The notes under the pieces are model-generated. The model was not told the DNA's origin. It was given only the letters and a program-made list of their open reading frames with translations, and ran no database searches. Both the position numbers and the translations under genes were made by a program. A DNA stretch of 64,000 nt, from positions 184,992,571 to 185,056,570 of the forward strand of contig NC_081552.1 of assembly GCF_963082655.1 (NCBI RefSeq), given 5' to 3'. Source of the stretch: Stomoxys calcitrans (Eukaryota; Arthropoda; Insecta; Diptera; Muscidae). This document shows, piece by piece, positions 52,141 to 63,893 of the stretch (positions within the stretch are counted from its first letter, which is position 1; every line of letters starts with the position of its first letter).

Positions 52141-54387
52141 TCTTTTCCGTATACACTCAAAAACTGCTGAACCGATTTCCGTAAAATTTTTACAGATGGT
52201 AGAGTTCACTACATTTGAACTAAATTTTTTGATATCTAAAGGGGGAGCGGTCTCTCCCCCGTACCCTGATTTTCTAAAACGCTAGATCTCGGAGATGCTT
52301 GCACCGATTTAAACAAAATGTTGTATGCCGCCTTGTGGTAACCCAGAAACACAACATTGGTATACAATTTTGGAGTCAAATAATCTGGGGGGACGCCCCA
52401 CCCGGACGGACGTTTTTACCGACTGGGACAATATGGGTATCAAGTGAAAAATATTTAAGAGTAGAGTACAAACTTGGCATAAAAATGTCACCTTTATTGT
52501 CGGGGGGTACCCCACCCACAAAAACACCACCCAACAGGACACTTTTACCGCCTTCAGCAATATGGGTATCAAATGTGAGGTATTGAGGTATCATATGAGA
52601 GGAAGAGAAGAATACGTACTTGGCATAAAAATGTCACCTTAAGTGTCGGAAGGATATTTAAAAGTACGAGTAGAATACAAAACTGCCCAAAACCCCCAAG
52701 AAGGACATATTTACCCATTGGGACAATATGGATATCAAATTAGACATATTTAAAAGTATAATAAAAAGCTGATTTAAAAATTTATTCCTTGTTGTCTGAG
52801 GCGCCCTCCATCCCCCAAAAACTCAAAATGACAAATTTACCGATTGGGACAATATGGGTATAAAATGAAAGATGTTTGGAAGTTGAGTACACATCTGGTA
52901 CAAGAATTTGGTCCAAGGTGTCTACGGGGTCCCTCCAAGTCCAAAAACCCCCAAAACGAGCATGAATGTCCAACGTCACATGAAAGGTCTTTGAGAGTTG
53001 AATACAAATCTGATACACACATTTGTTACAGAGTCTACAGAAATGTAGAGCTCGACATTAAAGGATCCAAATAAATTGTGTTTTTGGTCTTAGCGTCGGG
53101 GAGACCGACCTTCTCCCCCCAATAAAAACAACACCAAACTATCATGTAGGACGACGGAGAATATATTATTTTCAAATGGAAGGAAATTTCAGAGGGCAAT
53201 CGCCCTCCCCTTATCCTACCCAAAGCCAAAAGGAATTAAAAATAATAAATGAAGGCCGACCAGGATAGAATAGGACAGCAATAAAAAGCCTTTGGTAGGA
53301 GAGTACACTGCGGATCTTTAAAATATGTGGTATCCCAAGTGGTAGCTTTGAATGTAGATAACCAATACAAACAAAAATGTATTAGTGTGGATCCGAACGA
53401 GACCTGAATATCTTGATCGCAACGTTGAAAATGCTTGACATTATGGTGCTCAATTAAAATCGTGCACTAGAACGATGTTGATATTATTTCAGGTCCGCCG
53501 CCTAAACTAACTTCAAACCCGCCATATTTGCCTACTATGGCAATAAAAGGCTCAAATAATACGTATTTAATAGTGAAAATGAATTTGATATCCATAAAGG
53601 AATTTAACAGTAGTAGGACGATTCTGATATTTTTTCAGAGATAAGTGCGTGGGTGGCCGCTCCATCTTACTTAGCCCTCAATCTGGACATATTTGTGGAT
53701 TTAGGCAAAAGGGGCTCAAATCTGATATCTGTTTTATGGCCAAGTGTTTGAGGGACGACGCATCTCATAAACTCCCCTAAACCACTCATATATACCGACT
53801 ATAGCAATATGTAGCTCAAATGTGGTTTTTGGGAGTAGAGTATAAATGTGATATCCACTTTTGGAGCAAAGGGTTTGGCTACTCCAATGCATCACCAAAA
53901 CCAAAAGAATGAAGTACATTTATCATCCAAATATTTATAGGCGGACCCTCTCCAAACCCTATTTTCAAAAACTCCAGATCTCGGAGATGGGTGAGGCGAT
54001 TTACGCGAAATTTAGTTTGTTTATAATAACTCAAAAACAGAAATTTGGTATACATAATTAAGGTGGGATGCGCCCCATCCCAAAGCCCGCCAAATGGAAA
54101 TTTAAACCAATAATGACAATATTAGGCTCAAATGAAAGGTATTTGAGACTGGAGCACTAATCTGATACCTTCATACCGGACATATATAACGATCATAGCA
54201 ATATAAGGCTCAATTGTAAGAAATTTTGGAGTAGAGCACCAATATGATATCCCAATTGAGGGGAAATATCTGAAAGGCCGTACCAGCACCGCCAAACAGG
54301 ACTGTTTTCCGGACCGTGCCAATATAGGGCTCAGATAAAATTAAGAGAGTGAAAGAAGGCGCAGCGAAGCGGGCTCTGTCCAGCTAG
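52141..54387 (+). mobile_element. Helitron-like array element, 3' end CTAG at 54384-54387
   Basis: 5' region: actcaaaaactgctgaaccg, tttttacagatggtagag, ggagatgcttgcaccgattt. The body is a chain of imperfect modules marked by acaatatgggtatcaa-type words near 52432, 52558, 52726 and 52850, and later ones with 'accgactatagcaatatg'. The end is aaggcgcagcgaagcgggct followed by ctgtccagCTAG-T. Possibly two elements fused. Confidence 0.5.
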
Positions 54388-55832
54388 TCTATATATATAA
54401 AAATGGCGTATAATGATCCTGTAGTCAAAATGGGGTACTAAATTTTTTGATATTTTTGAAGGAGGCGGACCCTCCCCCTTAACCTTATTTTCAGAAACGC
54501 CAGATTTTGGAGATGGGAGTTGCGATTTAAGCGAAATTTTGTGTGCTCTCGTACAGTAACCTAAAAACAAACATTTTATATCCAAACTTCGGATGGGTTA
54601 CCTAGGGGTGCTGCTCGCCCCCAAAACTGACCAAATATATATAAACACCAATGACGACAATATGGGGTTTAAATGAAAGGTATTTAAGAGTAGAAAACGT
54701 GTCTGATACCCAATAGTGGGAGTAAGTGATTGGGGGACCACACCAGCCGCCAAAATACCCCTAAACCGGGCATATTTATCGACCATGGCAATATGGGTCT
54801 CAAATAAAAGGTATTTGAGAGTAGAATAAGAATCTGATATCAAATGTGAGACTAAGTGTTTGGGGGACCGCCTCCACCAAAACACCCTCTAAAGAGAACA
54901 AATTTACCAAGCATAGCATAATGGGGCTCAAATGAAAGGTCTTTGGGAGTATAGCACGAATCTAATATCAACATAACATTCGAGAGAAAGAGTCTATGAG
55001 ACCACCCCACCCCCCAATTATGACGGCTTTGGTGACCATTGCAATATGGAGCTCAAATAAAAGGTATTTAAGAGAAGAACTCGAATTTGACATATATTTT
55101 CAGGGCCAAGTCACTCAGTGGCAATCCCATCCCCTAAACATCCCCCAAACCAGACAGGCTATTGAAATATGGTGCTCAAATGATAGATATTTTGGGGGTA
55201 GAGCACGAATCTGATATCAAAATTCGGGACCAACTGTTGGGAAAACGTTCCTGATATATTTTCAGGGCTAAGTGTTTGGGGACCACCCACTTCCCAATAC
55301 ACCCCTAAATGGGACATATTTATCAACCATGCCAATGTGGGGCTCAAATGAAAGGTTTTTGGGGAGTAAAGCACGAAATTGATACCCACTTTCGGGACCA
55401 ATTTTCTGATGGTTAACCCATCCCCCAAAACATCCCACTAATTATTTACTGACCATCGCAATAAGCGGCTCAAAAAAAGGTATTTGGGAGTAAAATACGA
55501 ATATGATATCCAAAAGTGGGAAAATGTATTTGGGGCACCGGCCCTTCCCCAAAACACTCTCCAAAGAGTACAATTTACCAACCCCGGCAATATTTACCGA
55601 CCCTGGCCCAAATGAAAGGTATTTAAGATCAGAGAAAGAATTTGATAACCAATTTTGGGGTCAAGTGTTTGGGGGCCGCCTCATTTCATAAACTCACCTT
55701 AAACCAATGACAACATAGGGTTTAAATAAATGGTATTTGGGAGAAGAGCAAGATGCTGATGTCTTTTTCCGGACTAACTGGCTCGGGGACCCCCCCCGGG
55801 GAAGGTGCAGCGGAGCGGGCCTTTTCTTAGTA
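54388..55832 (+). mobile_element. Helitron-like array element, second copy
   Basis: Starts tctatatatataaaaatggc directly after the CTAG of the preceding element. The body has modules near 54658, 54790, 54916, 55043, 55165, 55334 and 55463 (spacing about 125-170 bp), with 'gctcaaatgaaaggtatttg' and 'caccccaccccccaa'. The end ggtgcagcggagcgggcctt is altered and ttcTTAG replaces CTAG. No protein. Confidence 0.5.
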
Positions 55833-55879
55833 TCTGTTTTAAGGTAAACAAAGGATAAAAGAATAGAACTTCTTTGCAA

Positions 55880-56190
55880 TTTGAATTGAATGTTGGAGAC
55901 CATAGTAGAAGTCATTATGTAAAATTTCAACCAAATCGAAAAAGAATTGCGCCCATGTTTGAAGGTCATAGGAGAAGCCGTTGTAAAAAATTTCAGCCAA
56001 ATTGGATAATAATTGCACCCTCTAGAGGCTGAAGTCAAGATCCCAGATCGGTTTGTATGGTAGCTATATCAGGTTATAGACCGATTTGAAACATATTTAG
56101 CACGGTTGCTGGAGGTCATAACAAAACACTTCGTGCCAAATTTTCGCCAAAACGGATAAGAATTGCGCCCTCTAGTGGTTCAAAATCAAA
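55880..56190 (+). repeat. Type A module repeat fragment
   Basis: Two modules with 'gaattgcgccc', 'cccagatcggtttgtatgg' and 'ggttatagaccgatttgaaa'. Truncated. Confidence 0.7.
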
Positions 56191-57047
56191 TGAAATCAAA
56201 TAAAAATATTATAAAAATGCATTAACTAAAATACAATAAAAGCAAGTAAAATGCAATAAAAATACTTTTTTTTATAAAATGAACAACTAATAAAAAAAAA
56301 ACAAAAAATATAGTGTAACATATTTTGTATTGATAAATGAAATAAGAAAAAATTAAACCTGATTAAAAATTAAGAAAAATAAACAAAAAAAAAAACAAAA
56401 TTTTATTTCTTAAAAACCGCCAAATATCCCAAAAGTTGTCATGTGTCATGGTTGCTGACAAAACGCTTCAGCATATTGACATTCCCAGAAAAAATGCCTG
56501 CTAGTGGCAACACTGCACACCAAATGACAGCATAATACTCTCAAACGATGACGACGGCGAGCGAATACGGACTAAATAATAACAGTCACAATAAAACAAC
56601 AGAAAGAGAAACGACCACGGAAGACGTAAAAGACGGAAATAAGAAGAGTGTGCTAGCATTTTCTACAATTGTTTAGATTGTCATTAAACGAAAGCGAGAA
56701 AGAAAAAAGAAAAGACTGCATAACCACTGAAGAGTTTCGTTTGTTAACTAAAAATTTCCAAAAAACTTATCTAAAAAGCAAAAAAAGATACGTCAGATAT
56801 CCACAGCTAAAAACATACGGTGACATTCAAAACGCAATAGAAAATCAAAAAAAAAATATTTATATGCTAAAGCGAAATCGAAATCGAAATCATAAAAATA
56901 CTTTGTCAAACTAGAAGAAAAACACAAACCAAACCAAATACAAACAAAATCTTAAAACACAAAAAAATACAAAACAACGCAGAGAACCTTGAAAAGCAAG
57001 CAATTTCAACCAAACAATGTTTTAAACCATAACAATTATTCACTTCC
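56191..57047. other. A-rich stretch, possible 5' leader
   Basis: It contains tagtggcaacactgcacacc near 56503, reminiscent of a fly core-promoter word, then several hundred bases of A-rich sequence with CAACAG/AAACC runs like long fly 5' untranslated regions. This reading is only suggestive. The 81-codon plus frame at 56669 starts with TTG. Confidence 0.3.
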
Positions 57048-57359
57048 CTAAAAAACAAATTTCAAGTAAATTAACTTTTGCTGTGAAAATGCAGATAAGA
57101 TTTTGCGAAATATCCACAATTTTATGGGTGATTTCACCGATTGCCACGGTGTTGAGGTGAGTGCCGCAACCATGAGATAGATGATTTGTGGGAAATAGAG
57201 ACTATCTTCATAACATAGCAGATGGGGGTGGAGGTGAAGTAGCATGGTGTTTGCTTTGCTATACGGCGTTGTGGCTAAGACAATTCCAGTGATGTACAGA
57301 GAAGTCTTTACCATCACGTACGAGGCCAAAAATGTACTGCAGTCGTCGGCAATATCCAT
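57048..57359 (-). other. Exon-like patch, coding strand unresolved
   Basis: Minus strand: an ATG-started 103-codon frame (MDIADDCSTFLASYVMVKTS ... YFPQIIYLMVAALTS) with GC-rich third positions in its first two thirds and hydrophobic segments. Plus strand: gtgaaaATG at 57089 opens MQIRFCEISTILWVISPIAT, signal-peptide-like, ending at a donor gag|gtgagt (57154-57162), and a second open stretch at about 57242-57360 reads VFALLYGVVAKTIPVMYREV. Only one strand can be right. Higher GC than the flanks suggests real coding DNA. No family recognised. Confidence 0.3.
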
Positions 57360-57827
57360 TTAACATCTTTTACTGAGCAAAGATGACTTTAAAAAGTACT
57401 AACAATTTTGTTTGTAAACAATAACAATTAGCATTGGACAAAATTCATTGGCCAAGCAACCTCATCCCTCGTAAAAAAAATGAACGCTTGCTTCTAAAGT
57501 AGTCATATTACATTACAGTATAGTACAGTGCCTGGCAATGATATTAAAACCGAAATGTTAAGTCAAGTCGTTTAATGTAAAAAACTTTAGAAATATTGGT
57601 ATGAAGAGGTTAATTTGGTGATATTCATAGAAAAACGTAAGAAAGTTAATTTCATATCTTACCTCTAATTTATACAAGAGGAAGTGTGTGCTTTGTTTGG
57701 TTGTACTGTAAATACTCAAAAATAGCTGAACAGATTTTGATGAATGTTTAGAGAATCTAGAGTTTGGGAATACAATGCAAGTAGGATTCTTAAATTTTGT
57801 ACCCACGACCGAATGATGGCAAATTCA
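57360..57827. other. Unassigned stretch
   Basis: No element or gene recognised. An 82-codon minus frame is AT-rich and featureless. Confidence 0.35.
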
Positions 57828-57930
57828 AATTTGCCCATGAACATTTCATTAAGGAACAGTAGCAAACTTCTCACATATCAATGAGTGCTGTCCTTTTTAT
57901 AGCCAAGTCGGAACGGCGCACCGTCTTGCC
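57828..57930 (-). mobile_element. SINE 3' fragment, minus strand
   Basis: 'tttgcccatgaacatttcat', 'aacttctcacatatcaatga', 'tagccaagtcggaacggcgc' match the body of the other SINE copies. The tRNA-like head is missing. Confidence 0.7.
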
Positions 57931-57959
57931 TCTTCATACATTCGTTGGCCAAAATTAGT

Positions 57960-59300
57960 TAGAGTTAATATGAAGCTTTTTGCACAGATGTACATTTGAG
58001 TGTTATATAGAAAAAAGTCCCCATGTCCCCGATCTCACGACTTGACTTTTTGAGCTCCAGAAGGTGGCAGTTATTATGCAATTTGGCTGAAATTTAGCAC
58101 TTTATAACGAACCTCAAAAACTACCACATGTATGGACCAAATCGGTCAATAACCTGATATAGCTCCCGTATAAACCGATCTCCCGATTTAACTTCTTGAT
58201 CCCTTAAAAGCAGTAATTTTTGTCCGATTTTGCATGTGGTGCTCCATTATGACTTCCAACAACTGTGCCAAAGGTGGTCCGCATCGGTCTATAACCTGAT
58301 ATAGCTCCCATATGAACTGATATCCCGATTTGACTTCTTGAGCCCTTGAAAACCGCAATTTTTTGTCCGATTTGGCTGAAATATTGCACTGTTGTTCCGT
58401 TATAACTTCTAACAGATGTCCCATATATGATCCAAATCGGTATATAACCTGATATAGCTCCCATATAAACCTATCTCCCGACCTGACTTCCTGAGCCCCT
58501 GGAAGCCGCAATTTTTGTCCGATTTGGCTGAAATTTTGCACGTGGTATTCCGTTTTAACTTTTAACAGGTGTACCAGGTATGGTCCAAATCGGTATATAA
58601 CCTGATATAGCTCCCGTATAAACCGATCTCCTGATTTAACTTCTTGATCCCTTTAAAGCAGTAATTTTTGTCCGATTTGGCTGATATTTTGCATGTGATG
58701 CTTCGTAATAACTTTCAACAACTGTGCCAAGGGTGGTTCGAATCGGTCTTTAACCTGATATATTTAGTTCACATATAACCCGATCTCCGGATTTGACTTC
58801 TTGAGACACTGGAAGCTAAAATTTTTTCCGATTTGACTGAAATTTTGCGCAAAATATTTTGTTATGACGCTCAACAATTGTGCCAAGTACGGTCCGAATC
58901 GGTCTATAACCTGATATAGCTCCTATTGTATATAAACCGATATCCCGATTTGACTTCTTGAGCCCTTAAAAGCCGCATTTTTTGTCCTATTTGGCTGATA
59001 TTTTGCATGTGGTGCTCCGCTATCACTTCCAACAACTGTGCCAAGGGCCGAATCGTATGTAACCTGATATAGTTCCCATATGAACTGATCTCCCGACTTG
59101 ACTTCTTGAGCACTTGGAAGCCTCAATTTTCATGCGTTTTGGCGGAAATTCTGCATGTAGTGTATAGTCTTTCATCAACTGTGCCAAGTACGGTCCACAT
59201 CGGTCTATAACAAGATATAGCTCCCATATTTTAGCAGAATCCATGGTGGTGGGTTCCCAAGTTTTGGCCCGGCCATACTTAGCACGCTTTTAATTGTTGT
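57960..59300 (-). repeat. Type A element, longest regular array
   Basis: Module landmark 'cctgatatagctccc' near 58153, 58298, 58450, 58607, 58755 (variant), 58912 and 59066, a spacing of about 147-157 bp. It ends with the hairpin block (ccatggtggtgggttcccaa, ttggcccggccatactt) and agcacgcttttaattg. The first terminal block is missing. Confidence 0.85.
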
Positions 59301-59364
59301 AGATTATTGTTCGAAAGGAGTCTTTAGCCCCCTTTTTACAAAAGGGCGGGAAAAATTCGTTTTT

Positions 59365-60445
59365 GTACCCACCACCATAGGATGGGGGTGTACTAATCTA
59401 GTCATTCCGTTTATAACACCTCGAAATATTGATCTGTGACCCCATAAAGTATATATTCTTGATCGTTTCGACATTCTGAGTCAATCTAGTCATGTCCGTT
59501 TGTCGATATCACGATGGCGGTCGAACGCGTAAAGCTAGCCGCTTGAAATTTTGCATATATACTTCTTATTTATGTAGGTCACTGTGGATTGCCACCCATC
59601 GGACATCGATTCAAAATTGGATATAAACCGATCCTCCGATTTGACTTTTTGGGCCCCTGGAAGCCTCAATTTGTATCCGATTCGGCTAAAGATATATCTT
59701 CCAATATCCATGCTAAGTATGATCTAAGTCGGTCTATAAACTGATATATAAACCATATAAACCGATTAACCAATATGATAATCTTGAGCCCCTAGAAGCC
59801 TCGATTTGGCTAAAATTTGATTTGGCTAAAATTTGGAATAGAGACTCAAGTTATGACTTCCAACATCCATGCCAAGTATGATCCGAATCGATCTATAAAC
59901 AGATATAGCCCCCATATAAACCTATCCCCGGATTTTACGATACTTCTTGAGCCCTTAGAAGTCTCAATTTTTAATTCCGATTTAGCTGAAATTTAGAAAA
60001 AAGACTTCAGTTATGACTTTTAACGCCCATGCCAAGTATGATCCAAATCGGTCTATAAACAGATATAGGCCCCATAAAAACCGATTCTCGGATTTGGCTT
60101 CTTGAGCCTTTAGAACCCTCAATTTTCATAAGATTTGGCTGAAATTTATAACAAAGACTTGAGTAATGGCTTTCAACATCCATGACAAGTAAATTCGAAT
60201 TGGTGTAAAAACTGATATAGTACCCATATAAACCGATCAACCGATTGGATTTTCTTGAGCCCCTAGAAGCCTCAATTTTCATCTGATTTGTCTAAAATTC
60301 GGAACAAAGACTTGAGTTATGACTTCCAACATCGATGTCAAGTGTGATACGAATATCCGATATGACCGCAATTGTTATCCGACTGACAGAAATTTTGCAC
60401 GCAGTATTCTGACGAAATTATATGGGGACATACTAATTTCGTCAT
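59365..60445 (-). repeat. Type A element, reverse
   Basis: It begins with acccaccaccataggatggg and the full terminal block (tctagtcattccgtttataa, cgatggcggtcgaacgcgta), then about five modules of the 'gaagcctcaattttcatctg' sub-type. It follows the previous element head to tail with only about 65 bp between. Confidence 0.8.
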
Positions 60446-60457
60446 TCCGTTTGTTAC

Positions 60458-60781
60458 TTACTTTACTTAAATTGGCTACGACAGAATATTTGTTCCACTA
60501 GCCGAACGTAGAATAGCGTTCCAAGCGCCTCGATCTTCTGCGCTCATTCCAAAATCTCTGGCACCAAGTTTCGAGGTGTCTCCCACAACTTGATCTTTCC
60601 ATCGGGCTTTTGGTCTTCCCGGTTTGCGTGTACCACCGTGTTTTCCTTCAAAAGACTTCTTTGCTGGAGCTTCTTCATCCATTCTGACAACATTACCTAG
60701 CCAACGCAGTCGTTGTATTTTGATGCGTATAACTATGTTATCGTCGTCATACAGCTCGTGGTTTATACGTCGTCTATATTC
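60458..60781 (-). mobile_element. LINE-D insertion, 324 bp, 5'-truncated
   Basis: Flanked by the 12-bp direct repeat tccgtttgttac (60446-60457 and 60782-60793). On the minus strand it encodes RIKIQRLRWLGNVVRMDEEA, KSFEGKHGGTRKPGRPKARW, and ends RSASGTNILS plus the tail aatttaagtaaagtaa. It is inserted in the terminal block of a type A element, and the host word 'cgtttgttacacctcgaaat' is restored on removal. Confidence 0.9.
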
Positions 60782-61376
60782 TCCGTTTGTTACACCTCGA
60801 AATATTCGTCTAAGACCCTATAAATTATATATATTCTTGATCGCCATTACATTTTAAGTCGGTCTAGCCATGTCGTTTTTCGAAAGCACGGTAACTATCA
60901 AAAGAGCAAAGCTAGGCGCCTGTTATGGGCCAAATCGGTCCGCTTTTAGATCTAATTCCCCAATAAATCGATTTACCGAAAATACTTCGGGATATGTACA
61001 AAGTATGGTTTAAATCGGTCCAAAACCAGATATAGCTCCCATATGAAGCGATCTCCCGCACATACTTCTTGAGCCTTTAGAGGGCTCAATTTTTATCCGA
61101 TTTGGCTTAAATTTTGCACAATGACCTCCAATAAATCTACGAAGTAAGGTTTCAATCGGTTCAAAACCTGATATAGCCGCCATATAACCCGATTTCCCGA
61201 ATATACTTCTAGGCGCAATTTTTATCCAAACATAAAACAATTCCATGGGGATTGTCATGTCCTCCTTTTATGCTTTTTTAGTTTCTACCTCTAAAGAGAA
61301 ATGCTCCAAAGAACTTGTTTTGCCTATAAAAGGATTCATGCAGGGTATAAAGATTTGGCACGGCCGAACTTAGCAT
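60782..61376 (-). repeat. Type A element, reverse
   Basis: Terminal block remnants (acacctcgaaatattcgtct, ttgatcgccattacatttta), about two modules, then a hairpin block remnant (ggtataaagatttggcacgg, ccgaacttagcatgc) at 61340-61376. Confidence 0.75.
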
Positions 61377-62330
61377 GCATGCGATCTAGCCATGTCCGTC
61401 CGTCTGTCTGTTGAAATCACGCTACAGTCTTTAAAAATAGAGATATTGAGCTGAAACTTTGCACAGATTCTTTTTATTATATCAGACTATATCTTGATGT
61501 AGCCCCCATGTAGACCGATCTGCCGATTTAAGGTTTTAGGCCAATTAAAGCAACATTTAAAATCCGATTTCGCTGAAATTTGGCACAATGGTTTGCGTTA
61601 GGCTCCTCGACATTCGTGCTGAGTATTGCCAAGGTTGGGCTATATTTGGATATACAAAGCTGCCATATAGACTGATCACCCGATTTAGGGTCTTGGGCCC
61701 ATAAAAGGCGCATTTATTACCCTTATTATTCGCTGAAATTTGTCACAAGGACCAATGTTTGGTTTTTCGACATACTTGGCCCATATAATTCCGATCGGTC
61801 TGTATTTGGATATAGATGTCATATATACCGATCTCCCGATTTAAGGTCTTTGGCTCATAAAAAGAGCATTTATTACCCGAGTTCGCCGAAATTTGGCACA
61901 TGAAGCTGTGTTAGAGCCTTCAACATCAGTGCTTAATGTGGCCCCCATCGCTCTATATTTCGACATAGCTGCCATATAAACCGATTTCCAGATCTAAGGT
62001 GCATTTATTATCTGACAGTGATTTATGGAAGAATTTTCGATATCTATGCCCTATATGGTTCAGATCGGTCTATATTTGGATATAACTGCCATATATATAC
62101 CGATCTCCAGTATAAGGTCTTGAGCCCATAAAAGGCGCATTTATTATCCGTTCCGTTCCTTTCCGACATCCGTGCCCTATACGGTTGAGATAGGTCTATA
62201 TTTGGATATAGCTGTCATATTGATCAATATTCTGTTTCAACAACTTGAACAGTGGATTGTTTTTATTATACCACTCGACGTCCGTGCCGAGTATGGTCCA
62301 ATTCGGTCCGTATTTCAATATAGCTGCAAT
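61377..62330 (-). repeat. Type B element
   Basis: Terminal block (gatctagccatgtccgtccg, agatattgagctgaaacttt) followed by about five modules with 'tttggatatagctgccatat', 'gatttaaggtcttgg' and 'cataaaaggcgcatttatta'. It shows that type B elements carry the same kind of terminal block as type A. Confidence 0.75.
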
Positions 62331-63085
62331 GGGTTCATAAATCATGGAATTTTCTCCGGATTCGGAAACCTGGAAGGAAGGGAAGAGGTTTCCGATCGGA
62401 TACTTGAGACGAATCTTGTGGTCGAGTACAAGGCACTCTTGCCAGCGGCACAGGGCTTTGTACTGGGTGCCGATCCATAATGGAGTAAGGGGAATGAAAG
62501 AGCAGACGATTTGGCAGTGAAGGTCAGAGAACTGCCATCGATAACTTGGTTAACCCGAAGCCTTTCGGGTCGACGCAATCCGATTTAAGGGCGTGGGCTA
62601 CAAACGCCTACCGACTGTTTCGCTGTTCCACAGTGTTACATGCCACTGTCGAACAGCGAAACAGTCGGTAGGACGGAGAAAATCCTATGGGGTGATCCGG
62701 ATCGTGAGAGAAGGAGGCTGTTATTGTAAGGAAGTAAGAAGGTCAGTATAGATTTTGGTGTCATAACGGGACACATAGGACTACGAGATCATTTATGCAA
62801 TTACGGTGCGGTAAGTGATAGGATGTGTAGGGCATGTAGGGAAGATGATGAGACGTTGGAGCATTTCCTATGTCATTGCCCGGCTTTCGCGGCTAACAGA
62901 CACCGGTACTTAGATGGGGACACGATACCAGACATGAACCAACTTAGGGGAGCGGTATGGAAAACAATAAAGGATTTTGTAAATATCACGGAATTCGTAA
63001 CATAAAAATTTTCTTTTTCGAGGTTACTTTTTAGTTTTTTTTTAGAGTGCACAACAAGCCGATTACTAACTTAGATGTATGACTA
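62331..63085 (+). pseudogene. LINE-A linker to 3' UTR fragment
   Basis: In order: ISGFGNLEGREEVSDRI and VVEYKALLPAAQ (linker); a jump that skips most of RNase H to LGADP*WSKGNERADDLAV; INLVNPKPFGSTQSDLRAWA with a frameshift; a short inverted duplication (62607-62672); VISGQTG-type text; ITGHIGLRDHLCNYGAVSDR; MCRACREDDETLEHFLCHCP in a clean 60-codon frame; and the 3' UTR to about 63085 with no TTAGG-like tail. Confidence 0.75.
62607..62672. repeat. Perfect 22-bp inverted repeat inside LINE-A
   Basis: cctaccgactgtttcgctgt(tc) at 62607-62628 and its complement at 62651-62672. Other LINE-A copies have only the second arm, so the first is a local inverted copy. Confidence 0.9.
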
Positions 63086-63114
63086 AATTGGCAGAAGTTT
63101 TGTAAGTAAAGTGC

Positions 63115-63192
63115 ACTTTTGAACGTGCCATTTTGCTACGACATCCAACAACTGTGCCAAATATGTTCCAAATCGCTTCATAACCTGATATA
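63115..63192 (-). repeat. Type A module, left half around the MITE
   Basis: 'acatccaacaactgtgccaa' and 'cgcttcataacctgata' lead to TA at 63191-63192. The module continues at 63430 as 'tagttcacttataaatcgat'. Confidence 0.8.
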
Positions 63193-63429
63193 TTCGGTTG
63201 CCCAAAAAGTAATTGCGGATTTTTTAAAAGAAAGTAAATGCATTTTTAATAAAACTTAGAATGAACTTTAATCAAATATACTTTTTTTACACTTTTTTTC
63301 TAAAGCAAGCTAAAAGTAACAGCTGATAACTGACAGAAGAAAGAATGCAATTACAGAGTCACAAGCTGTGAAAAAATTTGTCAACGCCGACTATATGAAA
63401 AATCCGCAATTACTTTTTGGGCAACCCAA
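63193..63429. mobile_element. 237-bp MITE, mariner type, with TA target duplication
   Basis: Ends ttcggttgcccaaaaagtaa / ttactttttgggcaacccaa, extending inward as an almost perfect inverted repeat of about 32 bp (one mismatch). TA flanks both sides (63191-63192 and 63430-63431). The interior is AT-rich without coding capacity. Removing it restores a type A module exactly. Confidence 0.93.
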
Positions 63430-63560
63430 TAGTTCACTTATAAATCGATTTGACTTCATGGGCCTCTAGAGGGCGCAATTCTTTACCTATTTGGACAACA
63501 ACTTGCCAGCTATGGTCCAAAGTGGTATTTAAATTGATATTATTCCCTTTGAAACCGATC
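63430..63560 (-). repeat. Type A module, right half after the MITE
   Basis: 'gacttcatgggcctctagag', 'ggcgcaattctttacctatt', 'aaaccgatctaccgagtctg'. Confidence 0.75.
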
Positions 63561-63669
63561 TACCGAGTCTGATGATCTCGCAAAGCGAAACAGCTTTAAA
63601 AGAGACATTTTTCATGGCGGGAGATCTTACAAATGGCGCCAGCATTAGTGAGTAGAAAAATTGCAAATT

Positions 63670-63893
63670 TGGCGATTCAAGTTTAAGTGCTGTCCGATTC
63701 AAGTTTAAGTTCAATAACAAAGACCTCCTTTTTATGTCCGAGACCGAACGGCGAGCCACAGTGCGGCTTCGATGGAATACCTCACAAATGTCGCCAGGTG
63801 AAAACCACCGCCGAAAAACTTTTTCTGGGATTTGAACCCTGGCGTTCAGCGTCATTAGCGGACATGCTAACCTCTGCGCTAAGGTGGCCTCCA
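63670..63893 (-). mobile_element. tRNA-derived SINE, copy 5, minus strand
   Basis: The B box GGTTCAAATCC on the minus strand is at about 63828-63838. The head ends ggacatgctaacctctgcgc / taaggtggcctcc. The body has 'gattcaagtttaagttcaat' and 'gtccgagaccgaacggcgag'. A short duplication of 'gtccgattcaagtttaagt' occurs at its 3' end. Confidence 0.8.
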
